Assembly (NCBI GenBank): GCA_030998225.1
Contig: JAPYXD010000704.1
Span: forward strand, 7,440,001-7,504,000
Source of the DNA: Diplolepis rosae
Lineage: Eukaryota; Arthropoda; Insecta; Hymenoptera; Diplolepididae
DNA length: 64,000 bases
Reading direction: 5' to 3'
The notes beneath the pieces are model-generated. The model saw only the letters and a list, made by a program, of their open reading frames with translations. It was not told where the DNA came from and searched no databases. Within the stretch, counting starts at the first letter, position 1, and every line of letters starts with the position of its first letter. This document shows positions 24,357 to 35,257 of the stretch, one piece after another. The position numbers were made by a program, and so were the translations under genes.

Positions 24357-25560
24357 ATGGAAAAAAGTGAATTTCGTGTTCTGATTAAAAACTGTTTCCT
24401 AATGGGTAAAAATACCATGCAGACGAAACAGTGGCTTGATAAATGCTCTAGTGAATTTTCTCCACCAAGGAAAACGGTTAAAAAGTGGATTAGTAAATTT
24501 AAACGAGGTCGTGCGAACACAAATGATGCTGAACGATTAGGGAGGCCAAAAGACATTACCACTCCAGAAATCATTAAAAAAATCCATGACATATTAGATG
24601 ATCCAGAATTAATAACGCGTGAGTTAGCTGAGACCGTAGGCATATCGATTGGGTAAGTGGTTGAAATTTACCATAAGAATTTGGGTATGAAAAAACAAAC
24701 CGCGAAATGGAAATCGAAATGTAATCTAAGTGATCTTTTGCGCCGATTAGTGATTATTGGAAAGGTTATGGGTTCTGTTTTTTGGGATTCCAGTGGCATT
24801 GTGCACAGTGACTACAGTAGGACCCCCTTATAAAGAATAAATCGGGACTGACCGTAGATCCTTGTAACGAGAAATAAGGAGAAAATCAGGGGATCCCACC
24901 ATTGCTTTAGAAACAGTAGTGGGATCTCATATTTTCCGCGCTTCTACCTCTCCTACCCCTACCCCTTCTACTACTCTATAGCCGTCGTTTGTTTCGCGGT
25001 TTTCAACTGTTTTCCTCCACCCGTACAATGTAGCTCTAAACTGAAATTCGATCGGTAAAGGTAGTAGGAGACGGGGTCTCCGCTCGTTATAAGGGGGTCA
25101 TTTTTTATCTTTATAAGGAGGTACGTTATAAGGGTGTTCTACTATATTTGGAAAAAGGAAAAACCATCAACAGCAACTATTACTGTGCATCATTGGACCG
25201 ATTGCAAGAAGAAATCACAAGAAAACGGCCTCATTTGTTAAAGAAAAAATGCATTTTATTGCAAGACAATGCATCAGCACACAAATCGATAAAACGATGG
25301 CAAAAATCAATGAATTACGCTTCGAATTGCATCCCCATCTACCTTATTCTCCAGATCTGGCCCCCAATGACTTTTATCTGTTCCCAAACTTAAACAGGTG
25401 GCTCAAGGGACAGAGATTTTTATCAAATGAAGAGGTCAAATGGGGAACCGATGGTTATATTAGAGCCGTTGACAAAAATCGCATTATAAGAGAGGCATCG
25501 CATTGGTGAAAGATCGTTGGACTAAGTGTAACAAGCTGAAAGGAAATTATGTTGAAAAAT
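24357..25560 (+). pseudogene. Mariner transposase (irritans-like), disrupted by a MITE
   Basis: The N-terminus (MEKSEFRVLIKNCFLMGKN), the helix-turn-helix region (KKWISKFKRGRANTNDAERL, then ELAETVGIS) and the C-terminal half (YLEKGKTINSNYYCASLDRL, LLQDNASAHKS, HLPYSPDLAPNDFYLFPNL) are those of a mariner. The block with the first catalytic aspartate is deleted near 24730-24760. The second (QDN) remains and the third is in APND. A TGA-bearing region and frameshifts follow position 24656. A 330-bp MITE splits the tyrosine codon after HSD. Reading runs to about 25560. Its own TIRs were not found. Confidence 0.82.
24815..25144. mobile_element. 330-bp TA-flanked MITE (pogo/Tigger-like)
   Basis: The left end is CAGTAGGACCCCCTTATAA and the complement of the right is TAGTAGAACACCCTTATAA. 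TA occurs at 24813-24814 and 25145-25146. Removing the unit with one TA restores the mariner reading HSDYLEKGKT exactly, which proves insertion and boundaries. CAGT-type ends with a TA duplication and TTATAA-rich termini suit pogo/Tigger-derived MITEs. A diverged fragment of similar sequence lies at 61680-61770. Confidence 0.9.
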
Positions 25561-26139
25561 AGATAGGAGTTTTGCCAAAATAGTTGGTTTTTTCCCGTCA
25601 TCCTTCGGACTTATTGAATTCCCTGGTACAATCCCCAAAATCACCTGCGCCATGAGGGTCCGTTGGTTTCGATGTGCCGATTTAAACAACCTGTAGGATC
25701 AAATATAAAAATCAGAAATCTACAAAAAAAATTTGTGACATGTTAAAAGATACAACATAAGGTGCTGATTGAAATTATATTAATTAACAATATACTGCTC
25801 ATTAAAAATTCATAAAGAAAGCGTTTTTTTGGGCCCACATATAGTAAACTATCCCCTTTAAAAATAATTTAAGTTTTGAGTTAGAAAGAGTTAGTAATTT
25901 TTATTAGAAGTCCTTCGAACCTTCAAACAAGAATGTCCCGATTTGGAAACATTTCATGATGAACAATTTGGAAATTTTCAATTTCAACCTATTTTCGATA
26001 GTTGACATACAGAAAGACAAGTCACGAAAAACAATATAATAGCCCGCTATTTTGGCAGCTGTCATAATAAGAGGTGTCATTTTTTGACAGATGACAACTA
26101 AAACGTATGCCACTAATAAAAAAGGAACGATATAATTAG

Positions 26140-26379
26140 CCGCCGAGATCATGCGATTCAATATCTCTAAACTTTTTTCTTTGGAATTACGTGAAAGATG
26201 AGGTTAATGCTGATGCTCCTCAGTCAATTCAAGAACTCAAAGAGAAGATTCGTGCCGTTATCGACGAAATAGAGCCCCAAATGTGCGAAAATGTAATGGA
26301 AAATTCCATGAAAAGAGCATGGTCCTGCAAACGTAGCCATTCAGGCCATATGAGTGATATTTTTTTTCATCATTAATGG
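26140..26379 (+). pseudogene. DD41D-type transposase, C-terminal fragment
   Basis: The reading PPRSCDSISLNFFLWNYVKD, then QSIQELKEKIRAVIDE and SGHMSDIFFHH with a stop matches the last ~80 residues of the transposase at 12179 (PPRSCDLTSLDFFLWGHIKS there). The third catalytic aspartate is asparagine. No TIR is recognised and the rest of the gene is absent. Confidence 0.78.
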
Positions 26380-26739
26380 CAAATCAAATGATTTTTCACA
26401 AAAACACGCGTTTTTCTTATTAACCAAAATGAAACCTCTAATTGAAAAACTCTGTATTATCAGCAATTGTATTAAGTGAAATTGTTGGAAAGATTAATTT
26501 TATAAAATATTATTAATTGCACAATAATGATTAATTTATAAACTTTTATTCTTGGCTGGAATTTTTTAAATACCGCTAAACATCAATTTTTTAGAAATGA
26601 TCGAATTCTCGGAGTTTTATAGTGTTTTCTTCTAATTTAAATAATCGCAGTCTAAAGTAATTTCAAAAACAAAATCTTCTACGATAAATAAAATACGATC
26701 TGAGCAGAATACGTTTGAATAATCTGAAAAATGAAAGTT

Positions 26740-27110
26740 GCAAAAACCTAAGAAGGGTGGGACAATCACGGAGGATATCTCCGGTTTAAGAAAAAAGCGG
26801 CAAGTTGCCAGAAAACGACTGCTCTTTCGCCTTTCGGTCTTTTCTTTCAGTTGTTCGTACCTCCTTATAGGACACCAAGATTTTCAAAAGCCAGACGAGA
26901 CTCTTACCAGCCCTCGTATCGCCGCTTTTACTCTCGTCAAACTTACTCGCTCCTCTCAGAAAATGTACAGAGAAAGAGAGTCTCACCTACGTGTCAAGGA
27001 TCAATAGTATCTTGTCCTGCTGACAAAAAGAGCCTCTCTGGCCAACTCCCTTCGCCTACGCCCCACACCTTTTCTTCTTTTCAAACTTAAACCTCAGTAC
27101 ATCGCATCTC
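26740..27110. other. GC-richer patch, overlapping open frames
   Basis: About 370 bp clearly richer in GC than its neighbours, with three overlapping frames of 66-89 codons on both strands. None resembles a known domain, and openness in several frames at once follows from the base composition. It may be a fragment of a GC-rich repeat or old single-copy DNA. Confidence 0.3.
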
Positions 27111-27784
27111 AACGCGCCCTTCCCTTTGAAGCTCAAATAAGTCTGCAAGGAAAGTCTACTCATATCTCACTTTTCCTTTTTTGCTGATTTCAAATTCCTC
27201 TTATAGCTTTCACATAAAATGGTATGAGCATCACTGATTTCTTGAGCAAATCTGATAGACATGTACTTTTATAATAAATTAGAATATACATCAGTGACAT
27301 TTAAATTGTAAATTTTTTGGGAAACATTTAAAATACATATTTTCAAATGCAAAATTTGATAAAACTGTCAGAACCTCGAGTGGAAATTACTGATTACTGA
27401 TTGTTAGAAAAAATTACTAACTATCATAATACAATAAGTTGAAACTTATAAACATTTTCTTACGGAAAGTCATTATTTACATCAACAAGATTTTAATACC
27501 TTAGTTATATCTTCTTGATTTTATTATCAGGATGAAATAAATTTCATATACTTTGGTCGAACTAACGCTTTTCAATCAATAGAATCCTATTCTGATTTAA
27601 ATTTAGTCTTTACCTTGATAGGTTATCAATGAATAACTTAGTCATAATATATTCATTAAAATCCAAAAAAATGAATTTATTCATTAAAACTAAAGTTAGT
27701 TTACTCAAGCTTAACATAAATCGAAAAAAATATCCAATTATGTTTTCAAGATTTGCGATATTATTATTAACCTATTATTATCCA
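27111..27784. other. No gene recognised
   Basis: AT-rich sequence without ORFs or paired ends. Confidence 0.4.
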
Positions 27785-27789
27785 AGCGA

Positions 27790-28440
27790 AATCCAGAGTA
27801 GGTAGCACCAAACTAACTATTGAATCACTGTCCAAACGAAAAAAAAATTTACCCGTGACTTTTCTTTTTGCGATTCCAATTGTTTATGCGAAATTATTTA
27901 AACAAATTGACAAAACTGTTGCAATTTCAAAAAACTGATAATGCCAATCGATTCTACGGAAAAAACAAGTCGAAAACCTTTATACCATTTTTTTGTCAGA
28001 TTCTATTTTGTTAGTGTATTATCGTTATGCACAATGACATCCCGAGGGGAGATGCTGTACCCCGTTCTACCCCAAGCCGAATCTACGTTAGATAGCACCA
28101 AACTAACTATTGTTTCACTGTCCAAACGAAAAAAAAATTTACCCGTGACTTTTCTTTTTGCGATTCTAATTGTTTATGCGAAATTATTTAAATAAATTAA
28201 CAAAAATGTTGCAATTTCAAAAAGTGATAATGCAAATCGATTCTACGGGAAAAAAACAAGTCGAAAACCTCTATACCATTTTTTTGTCAGATTCTATATT
28301 GTTAGTGTATTATCGTTATAAACAAAGACATCCCGAGGGGAGATGCTATACCCCGTTCTACCCCAAGCCGAATCTACGTTAGATAGCACCGAAGTAACTA
28401 TTGTCTCAATGTCCAACCGACAATAAAATTTACCCGTGTT
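27790..28440. repeat. Tandem array, ~290-bp unit, about 2.2 copies
   Basis: The landmark GCACCAAACTAACTATTG recurs at 27805 and 28095, with a diverged form at 28386, giving periods of 290 and 291 bp. Each unit contains TTTACCCGTGACTTTTCTTT, AATCGATTCTACGG and TACCCCAAGCCGAATCTACG. The third unit is cut after TTTACCCGTG by another repeat at 28446. A further partial unit reappears at 29972. Confidence 0.88.
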
Positions 28441-28445
28441 TTTTA

Positions 28446-29690
28446 CATTCTCATCATGGATGAGAAGGTATTGGTTTTATGTGAAAAATGACTTTCGAAA
28501 ATTTCATCAAATCTTTACGTTTTGAGAAACCCTGAGTGAGAAAAAACGGTTTTCACGAAAGTGTCTGTCTGTAGTAGGTCGCGTGCGGCATAACTCTCAA
28601 TAGAATTATCAGATTGAATTGAGCTTTGGCACACTTTATCGGAGCCGAAAAAGTAAGGACAAGTTCGTTAACCAGCCACATCCAATCAAAATTGAGGGAT
28701 TGAGCACTACTTTTGTGTTTTTGAAAATAACTTTTTGAAAAGATCAAAAATCTCAAAATTGGTTTTTAATAGTGCTCACAAATCTCTACAAATTATCATG
28801 ATAACATTTTCTGATTAAATCAAAATTAGAAATGTTACAGCATATTAAAACTTGAAAAAAGTCAATATCAAAATTCCATTTTCCAGTTTAATTATACGAG
28901 ATACGGAAAAACGTTATGATACAATATTATTTTCTACATAAATACCTACAAATTTGAATTGTAACATTTTTTCATAAGATACATATTTTTCTTTGTAATT
29001 TAAAAAAAAAATATTGAAAATCCAAAATTCAATTTTTTAACAATAATATGTGAAATACGAAAAAAACGTAAGAGTACAAAGTTGTTCGTTTCAAAAAGAT
29101 CTACAAGTTTTGTCTTACACAGTTTATGAAAAAAAATATATTTTTCGTTTCAATTCCAAAAAATACGATGAAAATTCAATAATTCCATTTTTTAGACAAA
29201 ATATATGAGATACATAAAAAAAGTTTAGATGAAAAATTGTTTGCCTAAATGAGGTTTACAAATTCTCATTAAGACATTTCGGGACAGGATGTATATTTTA
29301 TGTCTTGATTTTTAATATTAAAAAAATTCGATTTTTTTCACCAAAATATGTGAGATACGAAATAAGCGTTGTTCGGCAAAATCGTTTCCTTAAATAAAGT
29401 CTACGATTGTTTTTCCTTTTTTAGATATTTGGAAGAAAATAAATTATTTTAATCATGTAATTTATTAAAAAGTTACTGAAATGTATACAGAAAATCGAGC
29501 GCGAAACGCGAGTGTCATGATGAGAATGTATTCCTTAAGGCCGATAGAGCCTTAAGTAAATTGAATTTCCTGTTTCACTTAAACTGAAAAAGAAATTTAG
29601 TGAATTTGAGAAAATGAGTTATTTACATCATCTTTAATATTATAAAATTGGTTTGAGCTTCAGTATTAAATTATAAGAAATAATATTCAT
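28446..29690 (-). repeat. Modular repeat family, copy A
   Basis: Homologous to 54314-55534 in reverse and to 57397-59545 directly. From left to right it has the CATTCTCATCATGGATGAG terminus, a block with GTGTCTGTCTGTAGTAGG, about four degenerate ~150-bp modules, then the GAGCGCGAAACGCGAG patch and the TTAAGGCCGATAGAGCCTTA hairpin. Module spacing, measured at the GAGATACG landmark, is 28898, 29052, 29207 and 29352. It is non-coding on both strands and sits inside the 290-bp tandem array. Confidence 0.85.
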
Positions 29691-29699
29691 ATTCTGGAC

Positions 29700-29935
29700 T
29701 TACATTGACCCTTAATTAATAATTGAAGATATGCAGTCTAAGTTATGTGTCTTCCCAAAAAACGGAAAAAGAAAAAACTGGATAATAACATTTATACAAA
29801 AAGTCGTAATCTTAATCAAGATTTGAATAAATCACTGATGAGGGCTCCGATCAGAGCCGAAACGTCTGATTATGTAAAACTCTGAGTTTTTATCAACCTT
29901 GGACCCTAAAGCCAATTACCAACATCAACATATAT
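29700..29935 (+). mobile_element. Penelope-like element 3' tail fragment
   Basis: Contains a hammerhead-like motif at 29835 and ends GCCAATTACCAACATCAACAT, the same type of terminus as the PLE tail at 2720. No coding sequence is readable upstream because the modular repeat abuts it. A diverged relative lies at 59715-59800. Confidence 0.6.
29835..29866 (+). ncRNA. Hammerhead-like ribozyme motif
   Basis: CTGATGA, one extra G, the stem GGCTC/GAGCC around a 6-nt loop, then GAAACGTC. The arms pair perfectly although they differ from those at 2584, so covariation supports a structured RNA. Stem III is minimal. Confidence 0.6.
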
Positions 29936-29971
29936 CTTCAATTATAAGAAATAAACTTATTTTTCAAAAAA

Positions 29972-30045
29972 TTAATAATGCCAATCGATTCTACGTGAAA
30001 AAACAAGTCGAAAACCTCTATATCATTTTTTTGTACAAAATTTTT
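29972..30045. repeat. Detached partial unit of the 290-bp array
   Basis: AATGCCAATCGATTCTACG, AAACAAGTCGAAAACCTCTA and ATCATTTTTTTGTAC match the array unit at 27939 and 28228. It marks the far side of the insertions that split the array. Confidence 0.8.
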
Positions 30046-31631
30046 TGATATGGAAATTATAATAAAATATAATAAATGAAACCAAATAAGTTTCTACATT
30101 TTTGGAATGTATTGAATCAATGACATTTGTGTACTTTTTACTATTACATCGATGTTAATATTGTAAGCCAGCAATATTTGTTGTGAACTAATAAAAGTTT
30201 AACCATAGACTATAAATTATATACCTTAATTAGAGACAGGAGTAAAAGACTATTCGAATTTTATTAGAATTTTATTGACTAGTAATTGGCTCGAGTTATT
30301 ACGCGAATAGATATATAATATTAGTCTAAGAGCAAAAGTAAATCATTCGGTTGGTCATGTAGCGCCACTCCATAATAGTGCGGATGCCAGAAAAATAAAT
30401 ATAAAAAGAACTAAGAGCGAGATCACTAACTTTTTGTAACCATTCAGTAATTTTATTAAATATTGTTCAGTGTACTCCGTCATCATTCATTAACATCCTT
30501 TCACGATCCTACATATCTTTTAATATTTTTACTTTTGAATAAAGAAATTTAAAAACTCAATTTTTTCTAAGCCATCACAGTGGAAATAAAAACATTAGAC
30601 AGTAATGAAACTACTTCATTATAAAAGTTCATTCCAAAATTACGTCTTTTAAATTCTGCATTGCGTGCAAATCATTTTTCTTCTCTACAGATTCATAGAT
30701 AAGTAATAGCACTTTTTATCCGATGTTCGTAAAACAAGAAATTTAATGTATATTGCGATGTAGTAAATAAACTGTTGTCTACCTATCCTTAGCACATGTA
30801 TCTTGAAATCTAGCTTGGTTTTTATTAAAAAGACATACGTAAAGCATATGCAGACAGCAGACACATAAAGTTCAACATTCATTATTTATATCAAAAGAGA
30901 GAACTGTGGTTAAATCCACCAACTGTAAATTATTTCGCTCCGTTGACGGGAAACGTTCCAAATTAACAAATCGATAAAACCACGTACTCGTCTCCTCCTG
31001 ACGCCAGCAGGACATACGTGTACCATTACAACCTACTATTAGTCCCTGGGTGTCCACTGACCATTCTGAATGTGTCTATGGACAGTTTTACTTGTGCCAT
31101 TTTCGGGATGCAGGTGTGCACTATCTCCCTGGTGAGCGTACTTCAATTCAAAGCCTAAAGGTAAATGATATCTTTAACCGCAAAAGCCACCTGTGCCGAT
31201 ACCCAAGGGTTCGTGACTGCATGGTGAAATTTCTGATTTACAATTATAAACTTTCCTTCTTTCATGGCATAGATATGTAGATAACGATCTCTCATGTTAG
31301 TTCATCACAAGTTAAGAATTTTCCACAAGTTCTGTTCACTCATTTTATTTTAAATGATGATTTTTATTGTCAATCCAAATTTCTAAACTCAGATCTTTTG
31401 TTTTGATACTAATAACCAACATTGTTTATTTGTATTTCAAAATATAATTTCTGTTTAGCTATCGTGATATTATATTTAGTCTTTCAATTTATTATTATTA
31501 CCATTCAGAATCTCTAAGGACTCCATTATATTTAATACAGAATTACTGATTCAACATTAATCAACTCTATTTATAAACTGGAGTACTGTGGAAAACTTCT
31601 TAACAATTATGCTCCCGATTCTAATTTGGAT
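30046..31631. other. No gene recognised
   Basis: AT-rich, with a more complex stretch at 30340-30540 that might be LTR-like and another at 30880-31250 with short open frames on both strands. Neither yields a recognisable product. Confidence 0.3.
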
Positions 31632-31820
31632 TTAAGGGGATCCGGCACCTTTTATTGGTATATTTTTGATTTTTTTGACATTTTCCAAAGATGTTATTCT
31701 TTTATTTTCTATACTTTTCTAGCCCTTCGTAGGTACACGTGGCCCAAAAGGGACATGACGAAATTTTCAAGTGAAATATTTTCATCGGAATAAATTATTA
31801 TAAATAAACAATCGCTAAAC

Positions 31821-32563
31821 AAATTTTTTTATTTTTTTTTTTTTTTGTGAGGAGGAAAAATGGTAAAATCTTTTACAGACGTTGTACAGGACTCTCCTAT
31901 GAAGGGGCTAGGCATACCTGTTAAAACCAAAAAACCCCCTCTCTCGAACCAATACACCGTCCGCGGGACCGCATTTCGGCTTTGAACTTCACGGGCGGTT
32001 GGTTCCAGCTTAAAGTCGCGTACGACTCTTCCGTCATCCGTTCGCCCGGGACTCCCATCCGCGGTCGCACGCCTGTTAGGCAGACCGACTAGCCCCGCCA
32101 GTCAGGGGAGGAATAAAAGGAATTCCTCCCCCGGGCGACGCGGAAGGCCAAGTCCGTCCAAAACGTAGGACCACGGGTGCAGGCCCCGATGCAAATTTTT
32201 TTATTTTTTTTTTTTTTGTGAGGAGGAAAAATGGTAAAATCTTTTACAGACGTTGTACAGGACTCTCCTATGAAGGGGCTAGGCATACCTGTTAAAACCA
32301 AAAAACCCCCTCTCTCGAACCAATACACCGTCCGCGGGACCGCATTTCGGCTTTGAACTTCACGGGCGGTTGGTTCCAGCTTAAAGTCGCGTACGACTCT
32401 TCCGTCATCCGTTCGCCCGGGACTCCCATCCGCGGTCGCACGCCTGTTAGGCAGACCGACTAGCCCCGCCAGTCAGGGGAGGAATAAAAGGAATTCCTCC
32501 CCCGGGCGACGCGGAAGGCCAAGTCCGTCCAAAACGTAGGACCACGGGTGCAGGCCCCGATGC
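31821..32563 (-). repeat. Head-to-tail duplication of the retrotransposon 3' end
   Basis: Units 31821-32192 and 32193-32563 look identical by eye except for one T in a homopolymer. Each comprises, on the minus strand, the last codons of ORF2, the stop, the 3' UTR and the A-rich tail. The junction joins an A-rich tail directly to ORF2 sequence. Near-identity implies a recent event or an assembly artefact. Confidence 0.9.
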
Positions 32564-35257
32564 GATTTCTACTGGCCCCGTTGTTGCCGCGCTCTACACG
32601 CCCATCGAGCTCCCTCGTCTTCATCACCACGGTGACGAATGACTCGATAAGTGTCCATTTTTGTTCAGACTGGAGCATGAGAGAGACCATCGTGTCAGGT
32701 GTGAGTTGGGCGCCCACTTCCTGACCGATAGCCTCTCTTGACACGCCCCACCTGGCACAGAAGAAGAGTGTGTGCTCTGCATTGTCCACAAGGGATCCGC
32801 AGTAGCTACACGACTCGTCGTCTCTTTTCTTAAAGCGCTTCAGGTACGCATTAAAGCAGCCATGGCCTGAAAGCGCTTGCGCCAGGTAAACGCCGACTTG
32901 ACCGTGCTTTCTATCTAGCCAGGTGGTGAGCTCCGGGATTAGACGGTGTGTCCATCTCCCGGATTGGTCACCATGCCATCTCCTCTGCCATTTCTCGACG
33001 AGTCTGCGCCTTCCATCCTTGCGGATGGCCTCCTTCGTGCGAGCGATTACCTGCGGGTTTGTTAAGCAGGTGAGCTCCTTACGGAGCTGAAAGGTCTCTT
33101 TCCTTTCCTCCGCCAATAAGTCAATTGGCGAGACGCTCGCCAGGACCAACACAGCACTCGTCGACACAGTTCGGTATGCCGAGACAATTCTCATCACCAC
33201 ACCTCTCTGTGCCGAGAATAGCTTCTTCAGGATAGCATGGTTGTTAAGGGCACTTGTCCAGATCGGAGCTGCATAAAGCAGCTTCGAATTTACCAAGCTC
33301 GCCACCAGCCTTCTCTTAGCTTCCCTGGGTCCACCAATGTTGGGCATAAGCCGAGTCAGGGCAGCCCCACATTGAATGGCTTTGGCAGTGGCGATCTGCA
33401 GGTGTTCGCAGGAGCTAAGCCTTCGATCCAACTGCATTCCCAGGTACTTAATGCTCTTTTTCCACTCTATTTCATGTTCTCCGAGAGCGATCTTCGGATA
33501 TTGGAAGGATCTCGAGTCTGTGACCAGCATAGCCTCGGTCTTCTCAGGGGCCATTTTCAGGCCTCTGCTATCTAACCAACGCTTTGCCCGCCACGGAGTA
33601 TCATTGATCCTCAGCTCCAGAATTCCGACGTCGTCAGCAGCGCACACGACAAGTGCGTCATCCGCGAAGCCGATGATGCTCGTTTCAGCACGCAGGTCCA
33701 TGCGCAGGAAATCGTCGTACATGACGTTCCAAACAAGTGGACCCACCCGCGACCCTTGAGGGACACCACATGTCATCTCCTCCTTGAGAGACCATTTGTC
33801 GCCCACATATATCACCGACCTGTTGCTCAGATAGTCATATATGATTCGCAACAGGTAGTCTGGAACCTTTTTCCGCACCATCGCCTCGATGCAGATGTTC
33901 CATCTCCCGGTATTGAACGCATTGCGGATGTCAATGCCGATCAACGCGCAGAATCCCTTACGCTTACCAGTTCCTCTTCTTGCTTTAGTGGCTATGTCCA
34001 CCACTGCCTGGATGGCGTCAACTGTGGACCTGCCTTTCCGAAAGCTAAACTGGTTTTCCGAGAGACCATTCTCGGGACCATGGGACCCTGTAGTCTTTGT
34101 AGGATCATTTCCTCCAGAAGTTTCCCCATCGTATTTAAAAGACATATTGGTCTATACGATGAGGCATCCCCTAGAGGCTTGTTGCCCTTCCTCAGCAGAA
34201 CCAACCTCTGCTTCTTCCAGTCTGCAAAGGAGTTAAAGACTTCTACGAGGATCTCCGGGTATACCCCGATCACCTCTTTGAGGATCTCGTTCGGCACCCC
34301 GTCGATACCCGGCGCTGTATTTGCCTTAAGCCTTCCACCCGCTCTCTTTAGTTCTTCGAGAGTGAAGAGTTCTTCGCGCCGGACCACGCAGGAACTTCGG
34401 TCCTGTCTTTGGAACGGCTCCACGTGTGGAAACAAGCTTCGCACGATGTACTGGACTCGATCGGGTTTATCCAGGCACGGTGTCCTCCAACGACCCAGCA
34501 GACTTAGCCCAACCAAGCTTATCTATGAGCCTGGTTCCCTCAAGATGTTTATGTAGCCTGTCTTTGCTGAGTCGTCTTGTGTTCCAGGAGGGGCTCCTTC
34601 TTTTACCGCCCCTTCCCGTATTCACTGGGTGACTCCGTTCGCGGATACTAAACTCAATGCACCCGTGGTCACTTAAGGTTATTACCTGGAGGACGCATCA
34701 GTCGACTATCCTTGATGAAAGACGGGGCGCGGCAAACGTGAGGTCGATAATTGACCCCCCCCCCCCCGCTCCTCGTCTGAACGTAAAATCCCTGCCCTGA
34801 TTTAATACAATCAGGTCATTCCTAGCGGCCATCTCGCCGACCAAGATCTCCCTCCTGTCCAGACGGGCTTCGCCCCACTCGGGCGACTTGCTATTAAAGT
34901 CACCCGCGATTAGGGACCGCCCACTAGCCTCTCTGAGACTTTCCTCAAGGAGGAGGATCTGGGTCTCGAAGATCTCGAAGGGATCGTTGGGAGAGAAGTA
35001 GCAGCTGTACACACGTACCCCCGCCACCTCCACCCAAACGAACCTCGCGTCGGTCTCTAGGAAATCCCTGTTGCTCAAATTAGGGCTGCAAACAAGGATT
35101 CCAGCCCTCCTTGATGCATCCTGGTACCAAGAAGAGTTTTCGGACCATTTTGTTGCTCAGTAATGAGCAACACATCGGCCCTCCTCTCCCTGGCAGTCTG
35201 CATCAGAAGGTTCTGGGCTACCTTTCCTCTCCCAAGGTTGAGCTGTAGGAACTTCAA
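32460..35257 (-). pseudogene. ORF2: APE endonuclease, reverse transcriptase, zinc finger
   Basis: Endonuclease motifs appear in order: LQLNLGRG near the start (35257), ITEQQN, LIAGDFNSKSPEWG, SIIDLTF and SDHGCIEFSI. RT follows: APGIDGVPNEILKE, SSYRPICLLNTMGKLLE, FRKGRSTVDAI, IDIRNAFN (catalytic Asp), GVPQGSRVGPLVWN and FADDALVV. The C-terminal finger is C-x2-C-x8-H-x4-C (CSYCG, then AEHTLFFC). It would nick DNA and copy the element RNA by target-primed reverse transcription. It is broken: frameshifts near 35125 and 34080 and a TGA/TAA-containing linker near 34450. The long uninterrupted frame is 32460-34145. ORF1 stop and ORF2 start overlap as TTGA; related elements often have ATGA, so the start may have mutated. 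A C-homopolymer at 34757-34769 encodes a glycine run. Confidence 0.88.

Larger units (their letters stand above)
23837..25861. mobile_element. Possible TTAA-flanked element containing a mariner
   Basis: TTAA at 23837-23840 is followed by GGGGGTAGTCCACT, and the complement of the sequence before TTAA at 25858-25861 is AGGGGATAGTTTACT. These short ends match apart from one indel and three substitutions and share the GGGG start of the other TTAA units here. The mariner at 24357 would lie inside. The short TIR makes this tentative. An extra copy of the sub-terminal sequence CCACTGTGATGGCTT lies inverted near 30570. Confidence 0.35.

Noticed and set aside
26738..27090. Three overlapping open frames in a GC-richer patch
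   Set aside because: Openness on both strands follows from composition; none shows motifs or splice support.
27790..28440. CRISPR-like array
   Set aside because: Units are 290 bp tandem repeats without unique spacers, in a eukaryotic context.
30340..30560. Possible solo LTR (TATAAAA-like box and TGTAGCGCCACTCC motif)
   Set aside because: I could not find matching TG...CA borders, a target duplication or a second copy.
23848..30583. Inverted pair CCACTGTGATGGCTT as TIRs of a 6.7-kb element
   Set aside because: The right member lacks the GGGG/TTAA terminus, so it is more likely a fragment of a related copy.
30872..31280. Opposed open frames (61 and 76 codons) resembling exons
   Set aside because: No recognisable domain and no consistent splice pair; possible but unsupported.
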